A stretch of 24,961 bases of DNA from Thermoleophilaceae bacterium (lineage in GTDB: Bacteria; Actinomycetota; Thermoleophilia; Solirubrobacterales; Thermoleophilaceae): the NCBI GenBank assembly GCA_013813135.1, contig JACCSF010000036.1:1-24961 (forward strand). Direction: 5' to 3'. Positions 1 to 8,115 of this stretch are shown here, piece after piece. The translations under genes were made by a program, and so were the position numbers. The notes below the pieces were generated by a model, which ran no database searches, was not told where the DNA came from, and saw only the letters and a list, made by a program, of their open reading frames with translations. The number at the start of each line of letters is the position of its first letter. The first letter of the stretch is position 1.

Positions 1-411
1 GCGACGAACACCTACATCTCGCCCAACATGGTCGCCCAGTCGATCGTCAACCAGTTCTGTCGCTCGGGGCGACTCGAGCGCTCGATCCAGACAGTCCGTG
101 CCGCGCTACGCGAGCGGCGCGACGCCACCTGCGGCGCGCGCGACCGGCACCTGCCGGACGCGCGCTACGTGACCCCGGAGGGCGGCTACTTCCTCTGGGT
201 CGACCTGCCCGAGGGCACCGCCGTGGCGGAGCTCGCCCGGCGGTCCGCCGAGCGGGGCGTGGTGTTCGAGCAGGGCAGCGGATTCATGATCGAGGGAGGC
301 GAGAGCTCCCTGCGCCTCGCCTATTCGGCGGTACCGCCCGACCAGATCGAGGAGGGCATCGCGCGCATCGCCGAGGCGTACCGGGAGCTCCCCGCCCCCG
401 CGCGTGCGTGA
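1..411 (+). CDS. PLP-dependent aminotransferase, fold type I (C-terminal part only)
   Basis: The reading frame is open from the first base, so the 5' end lies outside the window; 136 residues are visible. Seen: the small C-terminal domain of a class I/II aminotransferase, with a GGYFLWVDLP segment and, near the end, LRLAYS followed by a helix of the PPDQIEEGIARI type. The Arg in LRLAYS matches the position that binds the substrate alpha-carboxylate in this fold. Family knowledge: this end resembles MocR-like/2-aminoadipate-type aminotransferases, which move an amino group from an amino acid to a 2-oxo acid using pyridoxal phosphate. The lysine that binds PLP is upstream and cannot be seen, so substrate and subfamily remain open. 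The stop codon overlaps the next start as GTGA. Given the ureide-degrading operon downstream it could act on an amino acid released there, but a separate promoter at 1138 argues against co-transcription. Confidence 0.85.
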   Translation, partial: ATNTYISPNMVAQSIVNQFCRSGRLERSIQTVRAALRERRDATCGARDRHLPDARYVTPEGGYFLWVDLPEGTAVAELARRSAERGVVFEQGSGFMIEGGESSLRLAYSAVPPDQIEEGIARIAEAYRELPAPARA

Positions 412-1136
412 TCGAGCTCGAGCGCCCGCGTGACGCGGGCGCGCTGCTGCGCGACTCGTTCGTCATCTACATCCGGCATTTCTGGACCTTCCTCGCGCTG
501 GGCGCGCTGGTGGTGGTGCCGTCCGAGCTGATCGTGAGCGGAGTCGGGCTGGAGCAGCTCAGTTCCGACTACGACAGCACGCCCAGCTTCGCCGAGGCGG
601 CGATCCCGGCGGCGGTGTCGTACCTCGTGGTGGCTCCGCTGATCACGGCGATCTGCGTGTACGCGCTGCAGTCGGTCGCCGCCGGCGGCTCGCCCCGGGC
701 GCGCGAGGCGCTGGTGAAGGGCTTCGAGTCGTTCACCCCGATCTTCTTCGCGGTGCTGCTGGCGGCACTCGGGATCCTGGTCGGCGCGGTGCTGATCCTG
801 CCGGGCGTCTACCTGTTCGTCCGCTGGTACTTCGTGCCGCAGGCGGTGGTGCTGGAGGGCGCGCACGGCGCGGACGCTCTGCGCGCGAGCGGCCGGCTCG
901 TGGAGGGCTCCTGGTGGCGCACGCTCGGCCTGATCGTCCTGGTCAACGTGGCCGCGTTGCTGGTGGCCGTCGTGCTGGGCGCCCCCTTCACGGCCGCCGC
1001 CAACGGCGACGACCGGGCCATCTGGGCACTGATCGGCCAGATCGGCGCCAGCGCGGTGACGCAGCCCTTCGGGGCGCTCTACTCCACGCTGCTCTACTTC
1101 GACCTGCGGCAGCGCAAACGGGCGGCGCTGGGGTAG
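408..1136 (+). CDS. Integral membrane protein, function unknown
   Basis: The protein has 242 residues and starts at GTG 408, overlapping the aminotransferase stop by 4 bp, which suggests translational coupling. Seen: a charged N-terminus, then hydrophobic segments at about residues 27-48, 64-90, 109-141 (long, probably two helices with a Pro-Gly turn at 132-133), 172-192 and 203-232. The signature around residues 157-176 (ALRASGRLVEG followed by WWRTLGL) is typical of actinobacterial membrane proteins related to the membrane domain found with glycerophosphodiester phosphodiesterases. There are no catalytic motifs and no signal peptide. Its role is not known; a lipid- or envelope-related membrane protein is the most I would infer. 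The C-terminus is basic (LRQRKRAALG), as expected for a cytoplasmic tail. Confidence 0.8.
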   Translation: MIELERPRDAGALLRDSFVIYIRHFWTFLALGALVVVPSELIVSGVGLEQLSSDYDSTPSFAEAAIPAAVSYLVVAPLITAICVYALQSVAAGGSPRAREALVKGFESFTPIFFAVLLAALGILVGAVLILPGVYLFVRWYFVPQAVVLEGAHGADALRASGRLVEGSWWRTLGLIVLVNVAALLVAVVLGAPFTAAANGDDRAIWALIGQIGASAVTQPFGALYSTLLYFDLRQRKRAALG

Positions 1137-1137
1137 G

Positions 1138-1143
1138 TACCTT
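1138..1143 (+). promoter_or_regulatory. Leaderless-type -10 box (TACCTT) for the ureide/CoA operon
   Basis: TACCTT fits TANNNT and ends 6 nt before ATG 1150, and no Shine-Dalgarno sequence precedes that ATG. In actinobacteria this spacing places transcription start at the A of the start codon. I could not find a convincing -35 element. The box begins 1 nt after the stop codon of the upstream membrane protein. Confidence 0.5.
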
Positions 1144-1149
1144 GTCGCG

Positions 1150-2181
1150 ATGCCCCTCAGCTTCGGCGTCACCGTCCTGCCAGACCCGCCGTACCAGCGG
1201 CTGATCGAGCTGCTCAAGCTGGCTGAGCGGCACGGCTTCGACTACGGGTGGACGTACGACTCGCACGTCCTCTGGCAGGAGTCGACCCCCACTCTCGCGC
1301 TCGCCGCCGCGGCGACCGACCGGATCAAGCTCGGGCACATGGTCACGAACCCGGGCACCCGTGAGCCGACCGTGCTCGCCAGCGCCTACGCGACGCTGCA
1401 GGACATCTCCGAAGGTCGCATGGTGATGGGGATCGGCCGCGGCGACTCGGCGCGCCGCTACATCAACCAGCAGCCGGTGCGGGTTGAGCCCTTCGAGGAG
1501 GCCCTGCGGATGATCAAGCCGTTCATGAACGGCGACAAGGTCGCCTGGAACGACACGGAGATCGAGCTCTCCTGGGTCCGCCCCGAGCTCCCGCCGATCG
1601 AGATGCACGTGGCCGGGTACGGCCCGCGCGTGCTCGCCGTCGCCGGGCGCGTGGGGGACGGCGTGATCATCCAGCTCGCCGACCCGGACATCATCCAGTG
1701 GACGATGGGGACAGCGCGCGAGGCGGCGCAGGAGGCCGGCCGTGACCCCTCGCAGCTCAAGTGCATCGTCTGCGCGCCCAGCCATATCTCCGATGACCTC
1801 GCCGCGGCGCGCGAGCAGGTGCGCTGGTTCCCGGCGATGGTCTCGAATCACGTCAGGGACCTGATCGCCCGGTACGGCGCCGACGGCTCGATGGTTCCCA
1901 AGGCGCTGACCGACTATGTGCCGGCCCAGACGAACTACAACTACGACGAGCACTCGCGCGTCGGCGCCAAGCACGGCGCGTTCGTGAGCGACGAGATCTG
2001 CGACCGCTTCTGCGTGCTCGGCACCCCTGACCAGGCGAGCGAGAAGCTTGCGGAGCTGGAGTCGATCGGGGTGGACCAGTTCAACATCTACCTCATGACG
2101 GAGGGCCAGGAGGAGACGCTCGAGACCTACGGCCGCGAGATCATCCCGCGCTTCGCCGGCGTGACTGGAGGTGCAGCATGA
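1150..2181 (+). CDS. LLM-class F420-dependent oxidoreductase, TIGR03842-like
   Basis: The protein has 343 residues, full length for the bacterial-luciferase-like (LLM) superfamily, a single TIM barrel. Seen: N-terminal FGVTVLPDPPYQRLIELLKLAE, then the conserved strand-loop region GHMVTNPGTREPTVLASAYA and SEGRMVMGIGRGDSARRYI, and the ending GVDQFNIYLMTEGQEE. Family knowledge: these signatures fit the CPS_4043/TIGR03842 subfamily, related to methylenetetrahydromethanopterin reductase. Its actinobacterial members are predicted to use coenzyme F420 and lack an established substrate. It is the first gene of a five-gene operon and overlaps the hydantoinase start by 4 bp (ATGA). From context it may reduce or oxidise a cyclic ureide or amide before ring opening, for example uracil to dihydrouracil; that role is inference. 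FMN use cannot be excluded from sequence alone. Confidence 0.87.
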   Translation: MPLSFGVTVLPDPPYQRLIELLKLAERHGFDYGWTYDSHVLWQESTPTLALAAAATDRIKLGHMVTNPGTREPTVLASAYATLQDISEGRMVMGIGRGDSARRYINQQPVRVEPFEEALRMIKPFMNGDKVAWNDTEIELSWVRPELPPIEMHVAGYGPRVLAVAGRVGDGVIIQLADPDIIQWTMGTAREAAQEAGRDPSQLKCIVCAPSHISDDLAAAREQVRWFPAMVSNHVRDLIARYGADGSMVPKALTDYVPAQTNYNYDEHSRVGAKHGAFVSDEICDRFCVLGTPDQASEKLAELESIGVDQFNIYLMTEGQEETLETYGREIIPRFAGVTGGAA

Positions 2182-3563
2182 GAAAGCTCGTCCGCGGCGG
2201 CACCGTTGTGACCGCCACCCACTCGTCGGTCGCCGATGTGCTGATCGACGGTGAGGAGATCACGGCCCTGGGTGCGCTCGGCGACGTGGACGCCGAGGTC
2301 ATCGACGCCGGCGGGTGCTATGTGCTTCCTGGCCTGATCGACAACCACACGCACATGGCCATGCCGTTCGGCGGCACCAACTCGATCGACGACTACGACA
2401 CGGGCACGCGCGCGGCGGCCGCCGGCGGCACCACCTGCATCGTCGACTTCGTGATCCAGCAGCACCCGGGCGGGCTGCGCTCCTCGCTCGAGGAGTGGAG
2501 CGACAGGGCGGCCGGCGCCGCGCACGTGGACTACGGATTCCACATCGCGATCACCCAGGCCGACGAGGGCACGTTCGCCGACATGAAGCCGATGGTGGAA
2601 GCCGGGATTTGCACGTTCAAGGTCTTCCTGGCCTACAAGGACGTGCTGATGGTCCCCGACGACCTGTTCCTGCGCGTGCTCGAGTCCACCCGCGACCTCG
2701 GCGCGCTGACCATGGTGCACGCCGAGAACGGCTGGGCGATCGACGTGCTCGTGGAGCGCGCCCTCGCCGCCGGACAGACCGACCCGATCCACCACGCGCG
2801 CACGCGGCCGGAGGTGCTCGAGGCGGAGGCCACGCACCGCTCGGTCCGCCTGGCCGAGCTCGCCGGCGCGGGCGTCTACATCGTGCACGTGACGTGCGGG
2901 CTGGCGGCCGACGAGATCGCCGCCGGCCAGTCGCGCGGCGTGGACGTGTCCGGCGAGACCTGCCTGCAGTACCTGACCAACACGGTCGACGACCTCGAGC
3001 GCCCCGACTTCGAGGGGGCCCGCTACGTCTGCTCCCCGCCGCTGCGTGAGGCGCGCAACCAGGAGCTGCTGTGGGCGGCCCTGGATCGCGGCGTGCTGGA
3101 GAGCGTGTCCACCGATCACTGCCCGTTCAACAGCGACCAGAAGGCGCTCGGCCGCGATGACTTCTCGAAGATCCCCAACGGCCTCGCGATGATCCAGCAC
3201 CGGCTGGTGAAGCTGTGGGACCTCGGCGTCGAGACCGGGCGTATCACGCCGGAAGAGCTGGTCAACATGACCTCGACCGCGATCGCCAAGCGATTCGGCC
3301 TGGCTCGCAAAGGGGCGATCGCGCCCGGCAAGGACGCCGACCTCGTCGTGTTCGACCCCGCGACGCCCTTCGAGTTCTCCACGCGGACGTCGCACATGAA
3401 CGTCGACTACGACCTCTTCGAGGGCCAGACCTCCACGGGCAGCGTGCGTCAAACGTTCTGCCGCGGCGAGCTGGTCTACGACCGCGGCGAGATCCGCACC
3501 CAGCCCGGTCACGGGCGGTTCGTGCCCCGCTCGCTCGGGGCTCCGGCTCCCGTCGCCTCGTGA
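2178..3563 (+). CDS. Hydantoinase / dihydropyrimidinase (cyclic amidohydrolase)
   Basis: The protein has 461 residues, the usual length. It hydrolyses the ring amide of dihydropyrimidines or 5-substituted hydantoins to N-carbamoyl amino acids in the cytoplasm. Seen: metal ligands of the amidohydrolase barrel in order, H57 and H59 (NHTHM), carbamylated Lys K148 in CTFKVFLAYK, H181 (MVHAEN), H237 (VHVTCG) and D313 (STDHCPF). The LARKGAIAPGKDADLVVFDP stretch is the classic C-terminal strand region of the family. All binuclear-zinc residues are present, so it should be active. The start ATG 2178 overlaps the LLM stop by 4 bp and the stop overlaps the next gene's ATG (TGATG). The following gene is the expected second enzyme, an N-carbamoyl amino acid hydrolase, which supports the assignment. 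Allantoinase is less likely, because the order and the K-x-F-x-A-Y-K motif match dihydropyrimidinases. Confidence 0.93.
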   Translation: MRKLVRGGTVVTATHSSVADVLIDGEEITALGALGDVDAEVIDAGGCYVLPGLIDNHTHMAMPFGGTNSIDDYDTGTRAAAAGGTTCIVDFVIQQHPGGLRSSLEEWSDRAAGAAHVDYGFHIAITQADEGTFADMKPMVEAGICTFKVFLAYKDVLMVPDDLFLRVLESTRDLGALTMVHAENGWAIDVLVERALAAGQTDPIHHARTRPEVLEAEATHRSVRLAELAGAGVYIVHVTCGLAADEIAAGQSRGVDVSGETCLQYLTNTVDDLERPDFEGARYVCSPPLREARNQELLWAALDRGVLESVSTDHCPFNSDQKALGRDDFSKIPNGLAMIQHRLVKLWDLGVETGRITPEELVNMTSTAIAKRFGLARKGAIAPGKDADLVVFDPATPFEFSTRTSHMNVDYDLFEGQTSTGSVRQTFCRGELVYDRGEIRTQPGHGRFVPRSLGAPAPVAS

Positions 3564-4804
3564 TGGACGCCGGCCGCGTGCTCGACGACCTGCGCGAGCT
3601 GGCGCGCCTCACCGGCGGGCCGGACGGCGCCCGCCGCGTCTGCTGGACCGACGAGTGGGCGCGCGCCCGCGAGTTCCTGCGCTCGCGCCTGGAGGAGCTG
3701 CCGGTCGACACCCACACCGACGCGGCGGGCAATCTCTGGGCTGAGCTCGCGGGTCGGCAGGAGGGCTTCGTGATCGTCGGATCGCACGTCGACTCGGTGC
3801 CGGCCGGCGGCTGGCTCGACGGCGCGCTGGGCCTGTTCGGCGCGGTCGAGGCGCTGCGCGCGCAGGCCGGCGCCGGGCAACCGGCTGTGGGGCTGCGGCT
3901 GGTCGACTGGGCCGACGAGGAGGGCGCGCGCTTCGGGCGCAGCCTGTTCGGCTCCTCCGCCTGCACCGGCACGCTCGACGTGGACGAGGTCCGCGACCTG
4001 CGCGACCGCGACGGCGAGCGCCTCGAGGAGGTCGTGGCCCGCTACGACGTGGACCTGGACCGCGCGCACGAGTCCGGCGCGCAGCTGAGCGGGGCGCGCG
4101 CTTACATCGAGCTGCACATCGAGCAGGGGCCGGTGCTGGAGAGCCGCGGGGAGCCGGCCGCGACGGTGCTCGGCACCTGCGGCGTGGAGCGCCACGTCGC
4201 CGCGTTCACCGGCCAGACCGCGCACGCCGGCGCCACGCCGATGGAGCTGCGCCGCGACTCATTCGCCGCGACCGCGCAGGCGGCGCTGGCGATCCGCGAG
4301 ATCGGCATCCGCCACGACGGCGTCTGCACCGTCGGCGGCGCGACGAGCGAGCCTGGGGTCGTGACCGCGGTCGCCGGCCACACCGACATGCTGCTCGACC
4401 AGCGCCACCTGGATCCCGACGCATTGGCCGCGATGCTCGCCGAGGCACGCACGGCGTGCGAGCGCGCGGCCGCCGACCACGGCTGCGAGGTGGAGCTCCA
4501 GTACCTCTGGTCGATCCCCCCGATCCCGTTCGACGACCGGCTGATCGCGCTGGCGCGTCAGGCGGTGCTAGAGGCGGGCGGCAAGGACACCGCCATCCCC
4601 AGCGGCCCGCTGCACGACGCCGCCGAGATGGCGCGCCTGCTGCCGACGGTGATGATCTTCTCGTCCTCCTCGCCTCCGGTCTCGCACACCAAAGAGGAGG
4701 ACACGCCGGAGGCCGACCTGCGCGTGGCGATCGAGGCGTACGGTCGCACCGTGGAGGCCACGCTCGGGCTGGCGGCCGCGGGAGAGCTGCCGCCGTTTAA
4801 GTGA
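3563..4804 (+). CDS. M20-family Zn hydrolase: N-carbamoyl-amino-acid / beta-ureidopropionate amidohydrolase
   Basis: The protein has 413 residues, the normal length (about 410) for the allantoate amidohydrolase/N-carbamoyl-L-amino acid hydrolase branch of peptidase family M20. It removes the carbamoyl group as CO2 and NH3 to free the amino acid. Seen: GSHVDS with H75, the WLDGALG loop with metal-bridging D86, catalytic DEEG at 118-121, ELHIEQGP with H185, the lid/dimerisation domain at about 205-325, and SGPLHDAAEM and SHTKEED near the end, which provide the last ligand and a substrate-binding region. ATG 3563 overlaps the hydantoinase stop; GTG 3560 directly before it is an equally possible start. 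An open frame continues upstream but only as antisense-like noise within the hydantoinase gene. Following a hydantoinase, the natural substrate should be an N-carbamoyl (beta-)amino acid; allantoate is an alternative. Confidence 0.9.
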   Translation: MDAGRVLDDLRELARLTGGPDGARRVCWTDEWARAREFLRSRLEELPVDTHTDAAGNLWAELAGRQEGFVIVGSHVDSVPAGGWLDGALGLFGAVEALRAQAGAGQPAVGLRLVDWADEEGARFGRSLFGSSACTGTLDVDEVRDLRDRDGERLEEVVARYDVDLDRAHESGAQLSGARAYIELHIEQGPVLESRGEPAATVLGTCGVERHVAAFTGQTAHAGATPMELRRDSFAATAQAALAIREIGIRHDGVCTVGGATSEPGVVTAVAGHTDMLLDQRHLDPDALAAMLAEARTACERAAADHGCEVELQYLWSIPPIPFDDRLIALARQAVLEAGGKDTAIPSGPLHDAAEMARLLPTVMIFSSSSPPVSHTKEEDTPEADLRVAIEAYGRTVEATLGLAAAGELPPFK

Positions 4805-6072
4805 GCGCCCTCCGCGATCAGCTGGAGTACCTCGAGGGGTCGAGCCCCTTCTACGCGGAGCGGCTGCGCGGGCTGCGCGAGCACGTGCGGACCGCCGCCG
4901 ACCTTCCGCGGCTCCCGTTCACGACCAAGGAGGAGCTGCGCGAGGGCCAGCGACGCGAGCCCCCCCTCGGCCCGCATCTGTGCGCGCCAAGCGAGCGGCT
5001 GGTGCGCATTCACGTGACCTCGGGCACCACCGGCGAGCCGGTCGCCGTCGGCTTCACCCAGCGCGACCACGAGGCGAACAGCGCCCTCGGCGGAGAGGCC
5101 TTCCGCATCGCCGGGCTGCGGTCCGACGACATCATCGCCCACTGCCTCAACTACGCGCTCTACGCGGGCGGCATCGCCGACCACATGGCGCTGGAGGCCA
5201 GCGGTGCCACGGTCGTGCCGGTGGGGACGGGGCAGTCGCGCCGGCTGCTGGAGCTGATCCCACGCCTGCGGATCACGGCGATCTTCGGCACGCTCTCCTT
5301 CCCCGCGTACCTGGCCGGCCGCGCCCGCGAGGCCGGCATCGAGCCGCGCGAGTTGGGGCTGCGGCACATCGTCACGGCCGGTGAGCCGGGCGCGGGGCTC
5401 GCCGCCGTGCGCCAGGAAATCGAGGAGGGCTGGGGAGCGACCGTGGCCGACACGTTCGGGATGAGCGACATGTGGTCGACCATGGGCGGGGCCTGCGGCG
5501 AGGGCGAGGGCCTGCACCTCACGGGCGGCGGGCACGCCGTGCTCGAGGTCGTCGACCCGGACACCGGCGATTCCGTGGAGCTCGAGGACGGCGCGACCGG
5601 CGAGCTGGTGTGGACGCACCTGCGGCGCGAGGCCTCGCCGCTGCTTCGTTACCGCTCCGGCGACCTGGCGCACGTGTGGACGAGTCCCTGCGCCTGCGGT
5701 CGCGCCGAGCCGCGCATCCGGATCGACGGCCGCCGCGACGACATGCTGCGCGTGCAGGCCGTGAACGTCTACCCGCAGGCGATCGGCGCGGTCCTGGCCG
5801 CAGATTCGCGGCTGGGGCGCCACTGCGTGGTCGCCGATGGCGACCCGATCGTCCCCCCGCTGAGCGTCTATGTGGAGGCGCCGGCGCGGATCGACATGGG
5901 CGGCCTCGAGGGCCGGCTGCGTGCCGGCCTGGGGGCGCGCTTTGTCGTAACGCGGCTCGAGCCCGGCTCGCTGCCGGTAGCTGAGCACAAGACCCGAATC
6001 GTCCACCGAACCGCACGTGGGGACGTGCTGCCACAGGCGGTGGAGACCGTCAGGAGGGAGACCGCGACATGA
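4801..6072 (+). CDS. PaaK-like AMP-forming CoA ligase (phenylacetate-CoA ligase family)
   Basis: The protein has 423 residues, close to phenylacetate-CoA ligases (about 430). Family reaction: carboxylate + ATP + CoA gives acyl-CoA + AMP + PPi, through an acyl-adenylate. Seen: the short PaaK-type N-terminus (YLEGSSPFYAERL), phosphate-binding loop TSGTTGEP at 73-80, TFGMSDMW as the adenine/aromatic motif, RYRSGDLA with the ribose-binding Asp, a CACG cysteine pair, and RIDGRRDDMLRVQAVNVYP leading into the C-terminal lid domain. It starts at GTG 4801, overlapping the upstream stop by 4 bp. The substrate cannot be read from sequence. Its position after a carbamoyl hydrolase suggests it activates the released amino acid or a derivative of it. 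A CoA ligase of this family inside a hydantoinase operon is unusual. Confidence 0.87.
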   Translation: MSALRDQLEYLEGSSPFYAERLRGLREHVRTAADLPRLPFTTKEELREGQRREPPLGPHLCAPSERLVRIHVTSGTTGEPVAVGFTQRDHEANSALGGEAFRIAGLRSDDIIAHCLNYALYAGGIADHMALEASGATVVPVGTGQSRRLLELIPRLRITAIFGTLSFPAYLAGRAREAGIEPRELGLRHIVTAGEPGAGLAAVRQEIEEGWGATVADTFGMSDMWSTMGGACGEGEGLHLTGGGHAVLEVVDPDTGDSVELEDGATGELVWTHLRREASPLLRYRSGDLAHVWTSPCACGRAEPRIRIDGRRDDMLRVQAVNVYPQAIGAVLAADSRLGRHCVVADGDPIVPPLSVYVEAPARIDMGGLEGRLRAGLGARFVVTRLEPGSLPVAEHKTRIVHRTARGDVLPQAVETVRRETAT

Positions 6073-6827
6073 CAGTCACAACCGCCGCCCTCGGCGCCGC
6101 CCGGGTGATCAGCTGGGATCGCCAGGCGCGCCGCAACGCCTGGGACCTGGCGACAATGACGGCGATCGCCGACGCGATCGAGGCGGCCGGCGGGGATGCG
6201 GAGGTGCGCTGCATCGTGCTGCGCGGCTCCGGCGAGCACTTCTCCGCCGGCGACGACCTGCAGGCGGCGATCGAGGCGGACTCGACGGCGTGGGCGGCGA
6301 CGATGGAGAGCTTCCAGCGCCTCACGCGGGTGGTGCTGGCGGCGCCCGTGCCCGCCATCGCGGCCGTCGACGGCGTCTGCGTCGGCGGCGCGCTCGAGTT
6401 CGCCGCGAGCTGCGACCTGCGCCTCTGCACGGACCGCGTGCTGCTGATGACGCCCGAGGTCGGGATCGGCCTGGTGGCGAGCAACGCGGGCACGCTGCTG
6501 CTGCCGGAGGTCCTGGGCGAGAGCGCCGCCCGAGAGCTGCTGCTCGGCGGCGAACCGCGCGACGCGGAGTGGGCGCGCGAGCACGGCTTCGCCACGGAGA
6601 TGGTGGGACCGGATGAGCTGGACGCTCGCATCGAGCACTGGGCGGCCGTCTTCTCGCGCACGTCGCGCGCCGCGGTCGCCGCGACCAAGGCGATGCTCAA
6701 CGAGCGCTTCGGCGCGCTGCTCGGCGAGGCCATGGATCGCGAGACGCACCACGGCGTGCGCCTGTTCGACGAGGACGACGCCAAGGCGGCACTGCGCGCG
6801 TTCGCCGCGGCGCGCCGGGCGGGCTAG
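6069..6827 (+). CDS. Enoyl-CoA hydratase/isomerase (crotonase family)
   Basis: The protein has 252 residues, typical for crotonases. Seen: the first oxyanion-hole segment FSAGDDL (59-64), the second one GVCVGGALEFAASCD (102-116), and two glutamates, E110 and E130, 20 residues apart as in crotonase E144/E164. Both being present favours a hydratase (or lyase) over an isomerase or dehalogenase with a single acid. The C-terminal helices are normal. ATG 6069 overlaps the ligase stop by 4 bp (ATGA) and is preceded by AGGAGGGAG inside the ligase gene, a strong ribosome-binding site. It closes the operon and presumably acts on the CoA ester made by the ligase. If that ester were a beta-aminoacyl-CoA, loss of ammonia and hydration of the enoyl-CoA would be conceivable (inference). 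The stop codon shares a palindromic CTAG with the convergent gene. Confidence 0.88.
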   Translation: MTVTTAALGAARVISWDRQARRNAWDLATMTAIADAIEAAGGDAEVRCIVLRGSGEHFSAGDDLQAAIEADSTAWAATMESFQRLTRVVLAAPVPAIAAVDGVCVGGALEFAASCDLRLCTDRVLLMTPEVGIGLVASNAGTLLLPEVLGESAARELLLGGEPRDAEWAREHGFATEMVGPDELDARIEHWAAVFSRTSRAAVAATKAMLNERFGALLGEAMDRETHHGVRLFDEDDAKAALRAFAAARRAG

Positions 6828-8044
6828 CGCCGCAGCAGCGCCCGGCGAATCGTGCCCGCCCGCATGCGCTGCGGGTGGTCGCCGACCTTGATGCTGGCGA
6901 CCTCGCGGGCGGTCTTCCAGGAGATCACCGAGACGCGGTCGTCGCCGGCGACCGACACGAAGCAGTAGCGACCGTCGCGGGTCGTTGTCGACCAGTAGGG
7001 CACCCGGCCAACCGGGATGATCCGCTGCGGCCGGAGCGTGCGGCGCGAGACGATCGCCGCGTAGTTCGACATCGTCCCCGCCACGCAGAACTTGGTGCCC
7101 GCGTTGTTGATCGTCAGCCCGTGGTGGGCCGAGTCGAGCAGGTAGTCCCGGCGGCTCAGCTTCTTGGCCCGGGCGCTGAGCGGCAGGAAGGCCAGGCGCC
7201 GCACGCGATCCTGCTTGAGGTCGTACTCGACGAAACCGTGGAAGAAGGACAGCTGGAAATACACGAAGCGCTCATCCGGGGACAGCGCCATCGGCCTGAC
7301 CGCCGAGCTCATCCCCGTCCTTCCGAACTCGGCCACCTTCTTGCCCATGTCGATGCGGCGCTTCACCTTCAAGGTGCGCGCGTCGATGATCTCGAACACG
7401 CGCTCGCCCTTGGTCGCGTCCTCGGAGGGGTCGTCGGTGTCGCTGTACACGGGGCCGATGCTGGCGTGGTAGATCAGCTTGCCGTCGCGCGAGAAGTTGT
7501 TCTCGTGCGGCTGGTCGCCGGACGGGATACGACCGACGATCCGGCCCCGCGCGGTGTCGATCACGTTCACGTTGCGCGCCGTTGACGCGGACACGAGCAG
7601 CCGCCGGCCGTCGGGCGAGAGCGCCATGTGGTCGGCCCGGTAGCCGTCCACCTTCACCCGCCAGGCGATCTTCTCGGTCTTCACGTCGAGGGCGACGACA
7701 TCGGCGAAGCTCGGCCGCGAGAAGTAGACGTAGCGGCCGTCCTTGGACGTGAATCCGTCATCGACGTACTGGTTGTGGCCCTCGCCGATGACTTCCCGGA
7801 TGAAGTCGTAGAGGGGCTTGGCCGCCGGGTCGGCCTCGATCTGGGCGATCCGCTCGGCGCGGTCGGGCACGACGTTTATCCGCGCCAGCCGCTCGAAGCT
7901 GCGCGGATCAACCAGATCGGCCGTGCCCGCCCAGTTGTTGCTGACCACGACCACGTCTCGCTGCCCCTTGGGCGCCGCGGTGGCCGCCGGAGCGAGGCAG
8001 CCAAATGCGGCCGCGATCAGGACGAGGACGAGGGCGGATCGCAC
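6824..8044 (-). CDS. Secreted YVTN-type beta-propeller repeat protein
   Basis: The protein has 406 residues from GTG 8044. Seen: a basic N-terminus and a hydrophobic stretch ending CLAPAATAAPKG, a Sec signal with probable cleavage at ATAA; the AFGC stretch is a poor lipobox. The mature part contains repeated WD40/YVTN-like blades, for example MALSPDGRRLLVSASTARNV, NFSRDGKLIYHASI, MALSPDERFVYFQLSF, TRDGRYCFVSVAGDDRVSVI. Family knowledge: such propellers form extracytoplasmic binding platforms and a few are enzymes; no catalytic signature is visible here, so function is unknown. The C-terminus is strongly basic (MRAGTIRRALLRR). I placed the start at GTG 8044 because it begins the signal peptide and a TANNNT box lies 7 nt before it. 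The frame stays open further upstream through dtxR, but that stretch is antisense-type noise. Confidence 0.85.
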   Translation of the reverse strand: MRSALVLVLIAAAFGCLAPAATAAPKGQRDVVVVSNNWAGTADLVDPRSFERLARINVVPDRAERIAQIEADPAAKPLYDFIREVIGEGHNQYVDDGFTSKDGRYVYFSRPSFADVVALDVKTEKIAWRVKVDGYRADHMALSPDGRRLLVSASTARNVNVIDTARGRIVGRIPSGDQPHENNFSRDGKLIYHASIGPVYSDTDDPSEDATKGERVFEIIDARTLKVKRRIDMGKKVAEFGRTGMSSAVRPMALSPDERFVYFQLSFFHGFVEYDLKQDRVRRLAFLPLSARAKKLSRRDYLLDSAHHGLTINNAGTKFCVAGTMSNYAAIVSRRTLRPQRIIPVGRVPYWSTTTRDGRYCFVSVAGDDRVSVISWKTAREVASIKVGDHPQRMRAGTIRRALLRR

Positions 8045-8051
8045 GGGCCGT

Positions 8052-8057
8052 AGCTTA
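8052..8057 (-). promoter_or_regulatory. Leaderless-type -10 box (TAAGCT) for the beta-propeller gene
   Basis: On the minus strand TAAGCT (TANNNT) ends 7 nt before GTG 8044, and there is no Shine-Dalgarno sequence. It implies that the propeller gene can be transcribed separately from dtxR, 71 bp upstream. No clear -35 element was found. Confidence 0.45.
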
Positions 8058-8091
8058 TTCGTGGGCGCAACCGCGCGGCAGGTGTTCCAGC

Positions 8092-8108
8092 GCCGTGGCG
8101 GCCACGGC
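8092..8108 (-). terminator. GC-rich hairpin downstream of the DtxR-family gene
   Basis: A perfect 7-bp stem (GCCGTGG / CCACGGC) with a 3-nt loop lies 8 bp beyond the stop codon of the DtxR-family gene. No U-tract follows, so it is at best a weak or actinobacterial-type terminator; chance pairing in GC-rich DNA is possible. Confidence 0.3.
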
Positions 8109-8115
8109 CGGCGCG

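Noticed and set aside
2127..3512. Long minus-strand open frame opposite the hydantoinase
   Set aside because: The sense frame carries all metal ligands of a hydantoinase; the antisense translation has no recognisable domain and a shadow-like composition.
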